This document shows, one piece after another, positions 1-5,320 of a DNA stretch of 5,384 bases. Under the pieces are notes generated by a model. The model worked only from the letters and a program-made list of their open reading frames with translations, was not told the origin of the DNA and ran no database searches. Position numbers and translations under genes: made by a program. Position 1 is the first letter of the stretch. Each line of letters opens with the position of its first letter. The DNA comes from Pseudomonadota bacterium. Its GTDB lineage: Bacteria; Pseudomonadota; Alphaproteobacteria; Sphingomonadales; Sphingomonadaceae. The stretch spans positions 1 to 5,384 of the forward strand of contig CANJKQ010000099.1 in NCBI GenBank assembly GCA_947474905.1, in the 5' to 3' direction.

Positions 1-431
1 AACTGGCTCACCTCCATCCCGTCGCACCAGCACTCCCAGCCCAGCCCCCACGCGCCGAGCGTCGGGCTTTCCCAGTCATCCTCGACAAAGCGGATGTCGT
101 GGCGCGTGAAATCGATGCCGATCGCGGCGAGCGAGCCAAGATACAGCGCTTGCAGATCAGGCGGGCTGGGCTTCAGGATCACCTGATATTGGTAATAATG
201 CTGCAGGCGATTGGGGTTTTCGCCATAGCGGCCATCGGTCGGGCGGCGGCACGGCTGCACAAAGGCGGCGTTCCATGGATCGGGCCCCAGCGCGCGCAGC
301 GTGGTGGCCGTATGAAAAGTGCCCGCCCCCATCTCCATGTCATAGGGCTGGAGGATCAGGCAGCCATGATCGCTCCAATAATTGTGGAGCGTCAGGATCA
401 TGCGCTGAAAGCTGAGCGGCTGGGCAGTCAA
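1..431 (-). CDS. glyQ: Glycyl-tRNA synthetase alpha chain, 5' part (partial)
   Basis: The minus strand encodes the first 143 residues of the alpha subunit of the bacterial alpha2beta2 glycyl-tRNA synthetase, a cytoplasmic class II enzyme that charges tRNA-Gly. The alpha chain carries the adenylation site. Visible hallmarks are [14 protein letters not shown] (6-19), [16 protein letters not shown] (25-40), [19 protein letters not shown] (57-75), [14 protein letters not shown] (77-90) and [19 protein letters not shown] (115-133). The family is usually near 290-300 aa, so about half is present; the rest, and probably glyS, lie left of the window. No in-frame ATG occurs between the upstream stop-free stretch and the conserved core. 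I chose TTG at 431-429 because AAGG stands 6 nt upstream and it gives the usual short lead (MTAQPLSFQ). A GTG at 446-444 is the alternative. Product assignment is very secure; the start is moderately so. Confidence 0.95.
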   Translation of the reverse strand, partial: MTAQPLSFQRMILTLHNYWSDHGCLILQPYDMEMGAGTFHTATTLRALGPDPWNAAFVQPCRRPTDGRYGENPNRLQHYYQYQVILKPSPPDLQALYLGSLAAIGIDFTRHDIRFVEDDWESPTLGAWGLGWECWCDGMEVSQ

Positions 432-596
432 AACGGGCCTTCGCACCTGCGATAAGGGAAGCTGCCCTGCGCTTTGGCGAATGCGGCCTTGGGGGTCAAT
501 GCTTCCTATTGGCACAGGATTCGCCCGGCGCCGCCTCCGCGCGCGCAACGAAATGATTGACGCCCGCACACCGCCACCGCAAGCTGCCGTGGCAAC
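432..596. other. Divergent spacer between glyQ and traB/gumN copy 1
   Basis: This 165-nt stretch separates two divergent genes and should hold promoters for both. On the minus strand a TTGACC (complement of 494-499) is a possible -35 for glyQ, but no convincing -10 stands 16-18 nt further on. On the plus strand TTGGCA (509-514) and TTGACG (557-562) also lack a good -10 partner. I see no terminator, repeat or RNA gene here. Confidence 0.4.
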
Positions 597-1649
597 ATGC
601 CCAAATTGCCGGTTCCACAGGCTCTGAGGAGCATCAAGGCAGTTGGCTGGCCCGTCGCGGTGGCGTGGCTGATGATCGGGGGCACGCTGGCGGCGGATCG
701 CGGGCCGCATCTGCCCTATCCCCCGCTCCCCATTGATGCGCGGATCGCGCCGCGCGACACCGCCGCCGCCAATGCCCGCGCCGCCGAAGCGCGATCGCTC
801 GCCGAGGATGAGGCCGTTGGCGGGCTGCGGCAGGATTATGCGCCGCGCCCGGCCATCTGGCGGATTGGCGCGCGTGGATCCGCCATCTATCTGTTCGGCA
901 CCATCCACGTCCTGCCGCCTGGCTTCCAATGGCGAACGCCCCTGCTGGACGCGATCGTGCGGCGATCGCGCGGGCTGATTGTCGAGTCGGTGGGGGATGA
1001 TGACGACGCGGCCAGGCTGATCGACCAGGCGCCACTTGGCCGCACCCTGCCGCCGCTCCGCCAGCGCGTGTCGCCCGATCATCGCAAGACGCTGGCGCGC
1101 TTCGTCGATGGCTTGCCGCCTGACGCCGCTGCGTTGCTCGATACATTGCCGACCTGGGTGGCGGCGGTGGCGATCGGCTATACCCGCGATGTTCGCGCGG
1201 GCGACTTGCCGGGGCCGGGCGCCGATGACTGGCTGACCGAACAGTTCCGGGCAAGGGGCCGGCCCGTCATCGCCATCGACCATACGCAGGAAGTGCTCCG
1301 CGCGGTCGACGCCGTGCCCGAGGAAGAGCAGCGCCGCCTGCTCGATGCCGCGCTCGACGCGCCCGATCGCACCGCCGCACAGCGCCGAGCGCCGCTTGAC
1401 GCTTGGGCGCGCGGCGATGTGTCCCCCGATGCGGCGCTGGCGCGCGAATTGAACGCGATCCGGGCCACGCCGGCCTTTGCCAAGCCGCTGATGATCGATC
1501 GCAACCGCGCCTGGGCGGCCGAGCTGCAACGCCGCCAGCACCGCCGGGGCGTCTATCTGTTTGCCGCCGGAATCGGCCATTTCATCGGCAAGGGTTCGGT
1601 CATCGAGCATCTGCGTACCCGTGGCATTCGGGTCGTCCGGGTACAATAA
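597..1649 (+). CDS. TraB/GumN family protein, exported (copy 1)
   Basis: This 350-aa protein belongs to the TraB/PrgY/GumN family, which shares a fold with the Tiki metalloproteases. The N-terminus has a basic stretch ending in RSIK, then a hydrophobic segment (about 15-33, [19 protein letters not shown]) that is a likely signal peptide or membrane anchor, then a roughly 50-residue Ala/Pro/Arg-rich linker. The family core starts near 87 (IWRIG). It contains the first GxxH motif, [10 protein letters not shown] (98-107, H104), a conserved glutamate in LIVES (E130), the RNRAW motif (302-306) and a second Gxx[14 protein letters not shown] (323-335, H328). The GLET-type motif seen in copy 2 is replaced by AIDH (226-229), so this copy is the divergent one. 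The ATG at 597 directly precedes the signal segment, but its ribosome site is weak. Location is probably periplasmic or anchored to the inner membrane facing out. The physiological substrate is unknown; family membership is secure and hydrolase activity is inferred. Confidence 0.88.
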   Translation: MPKLPVPQALRSIKAVGWPVAVAWLMIGGTLAADRGPHLPYPPLPIDARIAPRDTAAANARAAEARSLAEDEAVGGLRQDYAPRPAIWRIGARGSAIYLFGTIHVLPPGFQWRTPLLDAIVRRSRGLIVESVGDDDDAARLIDQAPLGRTLPPLRQRVSPDHRKTLARFVDGLPPDAAALLDTLPTWVAAVAIGYTRDVRAGDLPGPGADDWLTEQFRARGRPVIAIDHTQEVLRAVDAVPEEEQRRLLDAALDAPDRTAAQRRAPLDAWARGDVSPDAALARELNAIRATPAFAKPLMIDRNRAWAAELQRRQHRRGVYLFAAGIGHFIGKGSVIEHLRTRGIRVVRVQ

Positions 1650-1667
1650 CGTAAGGCCTTAGCGACC

Positions 1668-1729
1668 TTTAGTCATGGTCGCTTGACATTGTCGTGACTC
1701 GCTGTCATTTAGTCAGTGTCACTTGACAC
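1668..1729 (+). promoter_or_regulatory. Operator-like array upstream of the XRE regulator
   Basis: Two 21-bp direct repeats, 1668-1688 and 1708-1728, match at 18 of 21 positions. Both begin TTTAGTCA and end CTTGACA, with mismatches only at unit positions 9, 10 and 14. Their starts are exactly 40 bp apart, about four helical turns. The second copy contains a perfect inverted repeat, GTGTCA-CT-TGACAC (1716-1729). TGTCA/TGACA/TAGTCA half-sites recur across the region (about 1670-1675, 1683-1688, 1702-1707, 1710-1715, 1716-1721, 1723-1728). The array ends just before the ribosome site of the XRE gene, the usual place for an autoregulatory operator. Binding by the adjacent XRE protein is inference. 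Confidence 0.6.
1683..1713 (+). promoter_or_regulatory. Possible sigma-70-type promoter for the XRE gene
   Basis: A consensus -35 TTGACA (1683-1688) is followed after 19 bp by TTTAGT (1708-1713), which matches four of six -10 positions. The spacer is longer than optimal. Because TTGACA also recurs at 1723-1728, too close to the gene to act as a -35, these hexamers may be operator half-sites rather than promoter elements. If the promoter is real, it lies inside the repeat array, so a bound repressor would block it. Confidence 0.25.
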
Positions 1730-1736
1730 AAGGTGG
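1730..1736 (+). promoter_or_regulatory. Ribosome binding site fixing the XRE start
   Basis: AAGGTGG stands 5 nt before the ATG at 1742. It overlaps an in-frame GTG at 1733, so GTG cannot be the start it serves; this places the start at 1742. Confidence 0.6.
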
Positions 1737-1741
1737 TCGAC

Positions 1742-1963
1742 ATGGCGATGATGGAGCCGATGAAGAACCGACTGAAAGTGCTGCGCGCCGAACGCGACTG
1801 GAGCCAGGCTGAACTGGGCGGTCGGCTGGGCGTGTCGCGCCAGGCGGTGAACGCGATCGAGACGGGCAAATACGACCCGTCACTCCCCCTCGCTTTCAAG
1901 ATCGGCCGTTTGTTCGAGATGCGGATCGAGGAGATTTTCGATGACGGCGAAGGCAATGACTGA
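1742..1963 (+). CDS. XRE-family helix-turn-helix transcriptional regulator
   Basis: This 73-aa protein is a single Cro/C1-type helix-turn-helix domain with no effector domain. Helix 1 is MKNRLKVLRAERDW (7-20), the positioning helix SQAELGGRLG (21-30), the recognition helix VSRQAVNAIE (31-40), followed by the typical TGKYDPSLPLAFKIGRLF (41-58) and a C-terminal IEEIF motif. This is the compact class often found immediately before a small membrane protein, as here: the last 23 nt overlap the next gene, so the two are translationally coupled. The protein is expected to be cytoplasmic and to dimerise on DNA. The repeat array just upstream is its most likely target, giving autoregulation, and possibly control of the downstream TraB/GumN genes. 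ATG codons at 1748, 1751 and 1760 are alternative starts, but 1742 has the best-spaced ribosome site. Confidence 0.9.
   Translation: MAMMEPMKNRLKVLRAERDWSQAELGGRLGVSRQAVNAIETGKYDPSLPLAFKIGRLFEMRIEEIFDDGEGND
1928..1933 (+). promoter_or_regulatory. Ribosome binding site fixing the membrane-protein start
   Basis: GAGGAG lies inside the 3' end of the XRE gene, 7 nt before the ATG at 1941. It favours that start over the in-frame ATG at 1956, where the nearest AAGG is only 2 nt away. Confidence 0.6.
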
Positions 1964-2408
1964 CAGGCGCGAAATCGGCCCGGGCGAGCGGATCAGCCGC
2001 CAGCGCGAGCGCTATACGCGCATGGTGTCGATCGGCTGCGGGGTATTTGGCGGCGTGCTGGGTGGCGTGATCGGCGCCGCTGTCGCCAAAGGCCACGCCA
2101 CCACCAATGGCTGGTTTGATCCCACCAAGCTGACGTTGAGCGCCCCCGTCGCCATCCTGCTGGCGCTGGGGTTCATCATTGGGCTGGTCGGGCTGCCGCT
2201 CTACATGTTCGGCCAGGTCGACGAGCTGAAGGTCCGGCGCAATCTGGAGGCGATGACGGCGGGATTGTTCGCGGTGCTGGGCGGTTATCCGGCCTGGCAA
2301 TTGCTCGCGGCGGGCGGCTTGCTGCCACAGCCCAGCCCGATTGGCATCTTCAGCCTGGGCTATGTCGGCATGATCGCCGCCTTCGTTATCGGAAAGTTGA
2401 GGGGTTAG
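1941..2408 (+). CDS. Small four-helix membrane protein paired with the XRE regulator
   Basis: This 155-aa protein has no enzymatic motif I recognise. A basic N-terminus (about 8-27, many Arg) precedes four predicted membrane segments: 28-50 (rich in GG and GxxxG packing motifs), 68-90, about 105-126, and 133-151. The loop between helices 2 and 3, QVDELKVRRNLEAMTAG (92-108), is charged and probably cytoplasmic. It resembles the D/E-E-x-x-R-R-x-x-LEA segment that I recall in small membrane proteins encoded next to compact XRE regulators. With the basic N-terminus, it suggests both ends inside. The 23-nt overlap with the regulator gene implies obligate co-expression. By analogy the protein could sense an envelope signal or sequester the regulator at the membrane, but nothing in the sequence proves that. 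The ORF and topology are secure; function is unknown. Confidence 0.8.
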   Translation: MTAKAMTDRREIGPGERISRQRERYTRMVSIGCGVFGGVLGGVIGAAVAKGHATTNGWFDPTKLTLSAPVAILLALGFIIGLVGLPLYMFGQVDELKVRRNLEAMTAGLFAVLGGYPAWQLLAAGGLLPQPSPIGIFSLGYVGMIAAFVIGKLRG

Positions 2409-2448
2409 GGCGACATCACCGTCGTGCCTGGTCCACACCATTCAAGGG

Positions 2449-2454
2449 AAGGAG
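2449..2454 (+). promoter_or_regulatory. Strong ribosome binding site of traB/gumN copy 2
   Basis: AAGGAG stands 5 nt before the ATG at 2460. It rules out longer in-frame starts, which would also place a charged extension ahead of the signal peptide. Confidence 0.7.
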
Positions 2455-2459
2455 ATGAT

Positions 2460-3389
2460 ATGATCAAGCGTTTGTTGAACGCCACGGCCGCCTGCGCGCT
2501 GCTGCTGGCTGGCCCCGCCTTGGCCCAGACTGCACCCACCCCCGCACCCGCACCCGCGCCTGCCCCCGCCAAGACGGTCGATGCCGATCCCGCCTTGTGG
2601 GTGGTGAAGGACAAGGACACCACCATCTATCTGTTCGGCACCATCCATGTGCTGAAGCCGGGGCTGAGCTGGTTTGACGAAGCGGTGAAGACCGCGTTCG
2701 ACAAATCGGACCAGCTCGTCCTCGAAATCACGCTGCCAACCGATCAGGCCGAGACCCAGGCGATCGTCAAGCCGCTGGCAATCGATACCAGCACGACGCT
2801 GACCGCCAAAATCCCCGAAAAGGATCGCCCCACTTATGCCGCGGCGCTCACCAAAATGGGCCTGCCCCCTGCCGCGCTTGATCCGCTGCAACCCTGGTTC
2901 GCGTCGGTCACCCTGTCGCAAATCCAGTTGCAGCGGGCAGGCTATAGCGCCGACAATGGCGTGGAAAAGTCGCTCGATGCCGCCGCCAAGGCCGAGCACA
3001 AGCCGGTCATCGGCCTCGAGACGCTGACGCAGCAGCTGCATTATTTCGCCGATCTGCCCCAGGACGAGCAGATCAAGTTCCTGCTGTCCGGCATCAAGGA
3101 ACTCGACACGTTCGACGGCACGATCAACGAGATGGTCGATGACTGGGCCAAAGGTCAGCCCGACAAGCTCGCCGAGTTGCTCAACCGCGATTTTGACGCA
3201 AGCCCGCTGATCGTGAAGACCTTGCTGACGGATCGCAACGCGCGCTGGGCCGATTGGATCGACCAGCGGCTGAAGCAGCCGGGAACGATCTTCATCGCGG
3301 TCGGCGCGGGCCATCTGGCGGGGCCCAACAGCGTCCAGGCCCAGCTGGAGGCCAAATATCACGTCAAGGCGCAGCGGATCGCTTATTGA
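2460..3389 (+). CDS. TraB/GumN family protein, periplasmic (copy 2)
   Basis: This 309-aa protein is the most canonical of the three family members here. It opens with a clear Sec signal peptide, MIKRLLNATAACALLLAGPALA (1-22), with an ALA|Q cleavage site. A Pro-Ala repeat linker (about 25-38) follows, encoded by a low-complexity CCCGCA-type tract near 2537-2570. The mature domain begins at LWVVKDKDTTIYLFG. It carries the first GxxH, GTIH (60-63), the conserved glutamate in VLEI (E89), GVEKSL (167-172), the motif KPVIGLETLTQQL (181-193, E187), DRNARWADWI (258-267) and the second GxxH, AVGAGHLAGPNSV (280-292, H285). All expected family residues are present, so a metal-dependent hydrolase fold is plausible; the substrate is unknown. 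It starts 51 nt after the membrane-protein gene, and its stop overlaps the start of copy 3, so an operon is likely. Confidence 0.92.
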   Translation: MIKRLLNATAACALLLAGPALAQTAPTPAPAPAPAPAKTVDADPALWVVKDKDTTIYLFGTIHVLKPGLSWFDEAVKTAFDKSDQLVLEITLPTDQAETQAIVKPLAIDTSTTLTAKIPEKDRPTYAAALTKMGLPPAALDPLQPWFASVTLSQIQLQRAGYSADNGVEKSLDAAAKAEHKPVIGLETLTQQLHYFADLPQDEQIKFLLSGIKELDTFDGTINEMVDDWAKGQPDKLAELLNRDFDASPLIVKTLLTDRNARWADWIDQRLKQPGTIFIAVGAGHLAGPNSVQAQLEAKYHVKAQRIAY

Positions 3390-4288
3390 TCCCGCGCACG
3401 CCCTCTTGGCGAGCGATTGCCCCCGCGCTCGCCCTGCTTGCAGCGGCCTTGACCCCCGCTGCCTGCAACCGGCCGCGCCCTTCCCCGGCGCGGCCGGCGT
3501 TGTTTGTGGTGCGTGATGCCGATACCACGATCTGGCTGTTCGGGACGATCCACGCCCTGCCCGATGGCGTCGATTGGCAGACGCCCCCCATCCGGGCGGC
3601 ACTTGCCCAGGCCGATACGCTCGTCACCGAAATATCCGATGCCGAGTTTCGCGGCAGCGGCAATGATTTTGATGCAATGGCGCGGCTCGACCCGCCCGTG
3701 CCCGCACAGGACCGCGTTGCCCCCGGCAATCGCCCCGCGCTGGCGCGCGCCCTGGCAGCGGCGGGCGTGACCGATGATCAAGCCGCCCGTCTCAAAACCT
3801 GGGCGCTGGCGGTGTTGCTTGGCACCGCAAGCGCGAAAAGCGCCGATGCCCGGCGCGATAATGCCCCCGAAGCCGTGCTTGCCGATCAGGCGCGGGCCGC
3901 CGGCAAGCCACAGCGCGCGCTGGAAACCGTTGATGGTCAGCTCGCGCTGTTCGATGGCCTGGCCGAGCCCGACCAGCGCACGCTGCTTGCCGCGACGCTC
4001 ACCGAACTGGCTAACCCGGTGCGCGGCTATGCCGCCACCCGGAGCGCCTGGGAAGCGGGCGACCTTCATCGCCTCAACGCCGCGCTCGCCCCCACCTTCG
4101 GCGACCAGCCCCGGCTTGCCGAACGGCTGATCACGGCGCGCAACCGTCGCTGGGCGGAATGGATCGCAGCGCGCCTGCAGCGTCCGGGCCGCGTGTTCAT
4201 TGCGGTGGGCGCCGGGCATCTGGTCGGCGCGCACTCGGTTCTCGCCATGCTGCAGCGCCGGGGGTTCGCCGTCAGCCGTATCGAATAA
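3386..4288 (+). CDS. TraB/GumN family protein, possible lipoprotein (copy 3)
   Basis: This 300-aa family member is read from TTG at 3386, which overlaps the TGA stop of copy 2 (TTGA, 4 nt). It therefore probably depends on translational coupling; only a weak GCGGA precedes it. I chose this start because it places IPRTPSWRAIAPALALLAAALTPA at the N-terminus as a signal peptide, whereas longer starts add a charged stretch read out of frame through copy 2. Cys27 in LTPAAC follows the hydrophobic core and could be lipidated, although Pro at -3 makes the lipobox poor. The core contains IWLFGTIHALP (49-59, H56), the glutamate in LVTEI (E82), ALET (178-181, E180), ARNRRWAEWI (251-260) and AVGAGHLVGAHSV (273-285, H278). 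The GVE segment of copy 2 is replaced here by NAPEAVL (159-165). It is likely exported and may act with copy 2, perhaps as a heterodimer; that is inference. A 61-nt gap separates it from ku. Confidence 0.88.
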   Translation: MIPRTPSWRAIAPALALLAAALTPAACNRPRPSPARPALFVVRDADTTIWLFGTIHALPDGVDWQTPPIRAALAQADTLVTEISDAEFRGSGNDFDAMARLDPPVPAQDRVAPGNRPALARALAAAGVTDDQAARLKTWALAVLLGTASAKSADARRDNAPEAVLADQARAAGKPQRALETVDGQLALFDGLAEPDQRTLLAATLTELANPVRGYAATRSAWEAGDLHRLNAALAPTFGDQPRLAERLITARNRRWAEWIAARLQRPGRVFIAVGAGHLVGAHSVLAMLQRRGFAVSRIE

Positions 4289-4349
4289 TCAAGGAACCCG
4301 GCCCCGCGCCCACGCATTTTCGCCCCTACCCAACAAGGCGAACACGGCA

Positions 4350-5183
4350 ATGGCGGCGCGGGCATATTGGCAGGGACAGATCAGGCTGGCGCTCGTCTCG
4401 ATCCCGGTTGAGGTCTATACGGCGACACGATCGGGCGCCGCGATCAGCTTTCGCCAAATCCACGAGCCGAGCGGCAAGCCGATCCATTATGAAAAGGTCG
4501 TGACCGGCATCGGCCCCGTCGACCCTGCCGAAATTCACAAGGGTTTCGAATATGAAAAGGGCAGTTACGTCCTGCTCGACGATGACGAGATCGACGCGCT
4601 GCGCCTGGAATCGAAACGCACGCTGGAATTGACCCAGTTCGTCGACGCGGGCGAGATTGACCTCATCTATTTCGAAAAGCCCTATTATGTTGTCCCGGCT
4701 GACCAGCTCGCCGAAGAAGCCTATGTCGTGCTGCGCGAGGCGATGCGGCGGTCAAAGACTGTCGGTATCGGCCAGCTCGCGATGCGGGGCCGCGAATATG
4801 TCGTCAGCCTGAAGCCGTGCGGGCGGGGGATGGTGATGGAAACCCTGCGCTACGCCGATGAATTGCAGCGAGCGCAAAATTATTTCCGCGACATCCCCGA
4901 TGTCGAGCCTGATGCCGACCTGCTCGACCTGGCGCAGACGTTGATCGCCAAAAAGGCGGCGGCGTTCGATCCCGGCAAGTTCCGCGACCATTATGTCGAT
5001 GCGTTGCGCGACCTGGTCCAGCGCAAGCTGAAGGCCAAGGGCCGCAAGATTGTCGATACCCAAGACGAAAGCGCCGCGCCGCGCGGCACCAATGTCGTCG
5101 ATCTGATGGCGGCGCTCAAGAAATCGCTCGACCGCGCGCCTGAGGCTGCCCCGGCGCCGCGTGCCCGGCGCAAACGGGCGTGA
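4350..5183 (+). CDS. ku: Non-homologous end joining protein Ku
   Basis: This 277-aa protein is bacterial Ku, the homodimeric ring that binds DNA double-strand ends and recruits ligase LigD. Length is normal for the family. The opening ARAYWQGQIRLALVSIPVEVY (3-23), ISFRQIHEPSGKPIHYEKVV (32-51), KGFEYEKGSYVLLDDDEI (64-81), IDLIYFEKPYYVVP (103-116), Y125-R129 with EAMRRS, LKPCGRGMVMETLRY (154-168) and the helical arm FRDHYVDALRDLVQRKLKAKG (211-231) are all characteristic. After VVDLMAALKKSLDR (249-262) comes a short Pro-Ala and Arg/Lys-rich tail ending ARRKRA, the region that in bacterial Ku contacts LigD and DNA. The ATG at 4350 has AAGG 11 nt upstream. It acts in the cytoplasm on the nucleoid. 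The next gene on the same strand looks like ligD, the expected partner. No dedicated promoter is evident in the 61-nt gap upstream. Confidence 0.96.
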   Translation: MAARAYWQGQIRLALVSIPVEVYTATRSGAAISFRQIHEPSGKPIHYEKVVTGIGPVDPAEIHKGFEYEKGSYVLLDDDEIDALRLESKRTLELTQFVDAGEIDLIYFEKPYYVVPADQLAEEAYVVLREAMRRSKTVGIGQLAMRGREYVVSLKPCGRGMVMETLRYADELQRAQNYFRDIPDVEPDADLLDLAQTLIAKKAAAFDPGKFRDHYVDALRDLVQRKLKAKGRKIVDTQDESAAPRGTNVVDLMAALKKSLDRAPEAAPAPRARRKRA

Positions 5184-5210
5184 GGTGATGGGTGTGGCTA
5201 TTCCGTCATT

Positions 5211-5239
5211 CCGTTCGTGTCGAGCGAAGTCGAGACACG
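5211..5239 (+). repeat. REP-like unit, left copy
   Basis: CCGTT (5211-5215) is followed by a 6-bp stem, CGTGTC (5216-5221) with GACACG (5234-5239), around the 12-nt loop GAGCGAAGTCGA. Confidence 0.7.
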
Positions 5240-5264
5240 CTCGGAAAAACTCTGTGAGACGTCC

Positions 5265-5293
5265 CGTCCCTCGACTTCGCTCGGGACGAACGG
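5265..5293 (-). repeat. REP-like unit, right copy (inverted)
   Basis: Read on the minus strand this unit is CCGTT, then stem CGTCCC and GGGACG around the same 12-nt loop GAGCGAAGTCGA. Stem positions differing from the left copy change in both strands together, so pairing is kept. Confidence 0.7.
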
Positions 5294-5320
5294 GATGGGT
5301 ATCGGTCCGTTAAGACCCCC

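Larger units (their letters stand above)
5211..5293 (+). repeat. Inverted pair of REP-like palindromes between ku and ligD
   Basis: Two 24-nt arms, 5211-5234 and 5270-5293, are inverted copies identical at 22 of 24 positions and separated by 35 nt. The complementarity continues loosely outward for about five more pairs (5206-5210 with 5294-5298, including G-U pairs). Each copy can also fold alone. The pair could therefore form one long hairpin or two short ones in the ku-ligD transcript. I recall the core CGAGCGAAGTCGAG as a dispersed intergenic element in sphingomonads. No T-run follows, so it is not a canonical intrinsic terminator, though it could attenuate or stabilise the message. Confidence 0.8.

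Noticed and set aside
99..455. A 118-codon plus-strand open frame at the left end
   Set aside because: It lies antisense to glyQ, whose reading frame is unmistakable, and has no ribosome site or recognisable domain.
1652..1661. Perfect palindrome TAAGGCCTTA just after TraB/GumN copy 1, considered as a terminator
   Set aside because: It has no loop and no following T-run, so it cannot form a stable intrinsic terminator; ten bases of palindrome may be chance.
1723..1728. Second TTGACA as a -35 element
   Set aside because: A matching -10 would fall inside the XRE coding region; it is better read as an operator half-site.
2537..2570. Pro-Ala coding repeat near the N-terminus of copy 2, considered as a CRISPR-like or regulatory repeat
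   Set aside because: It is in frame, low-complexity, and encodes a typical linker after a signal peptide.
2442..3602. A 386-codon open frame on the minus strand opposite TraB/GumN copies 2 and 3
   Set aside because: It mirrors two strongly supported plus-strand genes, its translation is low-complexity Arg/Gly/Gln-rich and matches no family I know; long antisense frames are common at this GC content. The same applies to minus-strand frames at 634-1254, 3383-4234 and 4752-5063.
597..4288. Plasmid conjugation or pheromone-response locus, suggested by the family name TraB/PrgY
   Set aside because: No other transfer, relaxase or pheromone genes are present, and glyQ, ku and ligD are chromosomal neighbours; the name is historical and the family is widespread on chromosomes.
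5211..5293. The hairpin pair as an intrinsic terminator of ku
   Set aside because: There is no U-tract after the right arm and the loop is 35 nt; a dispersed REP-like element explains it better.
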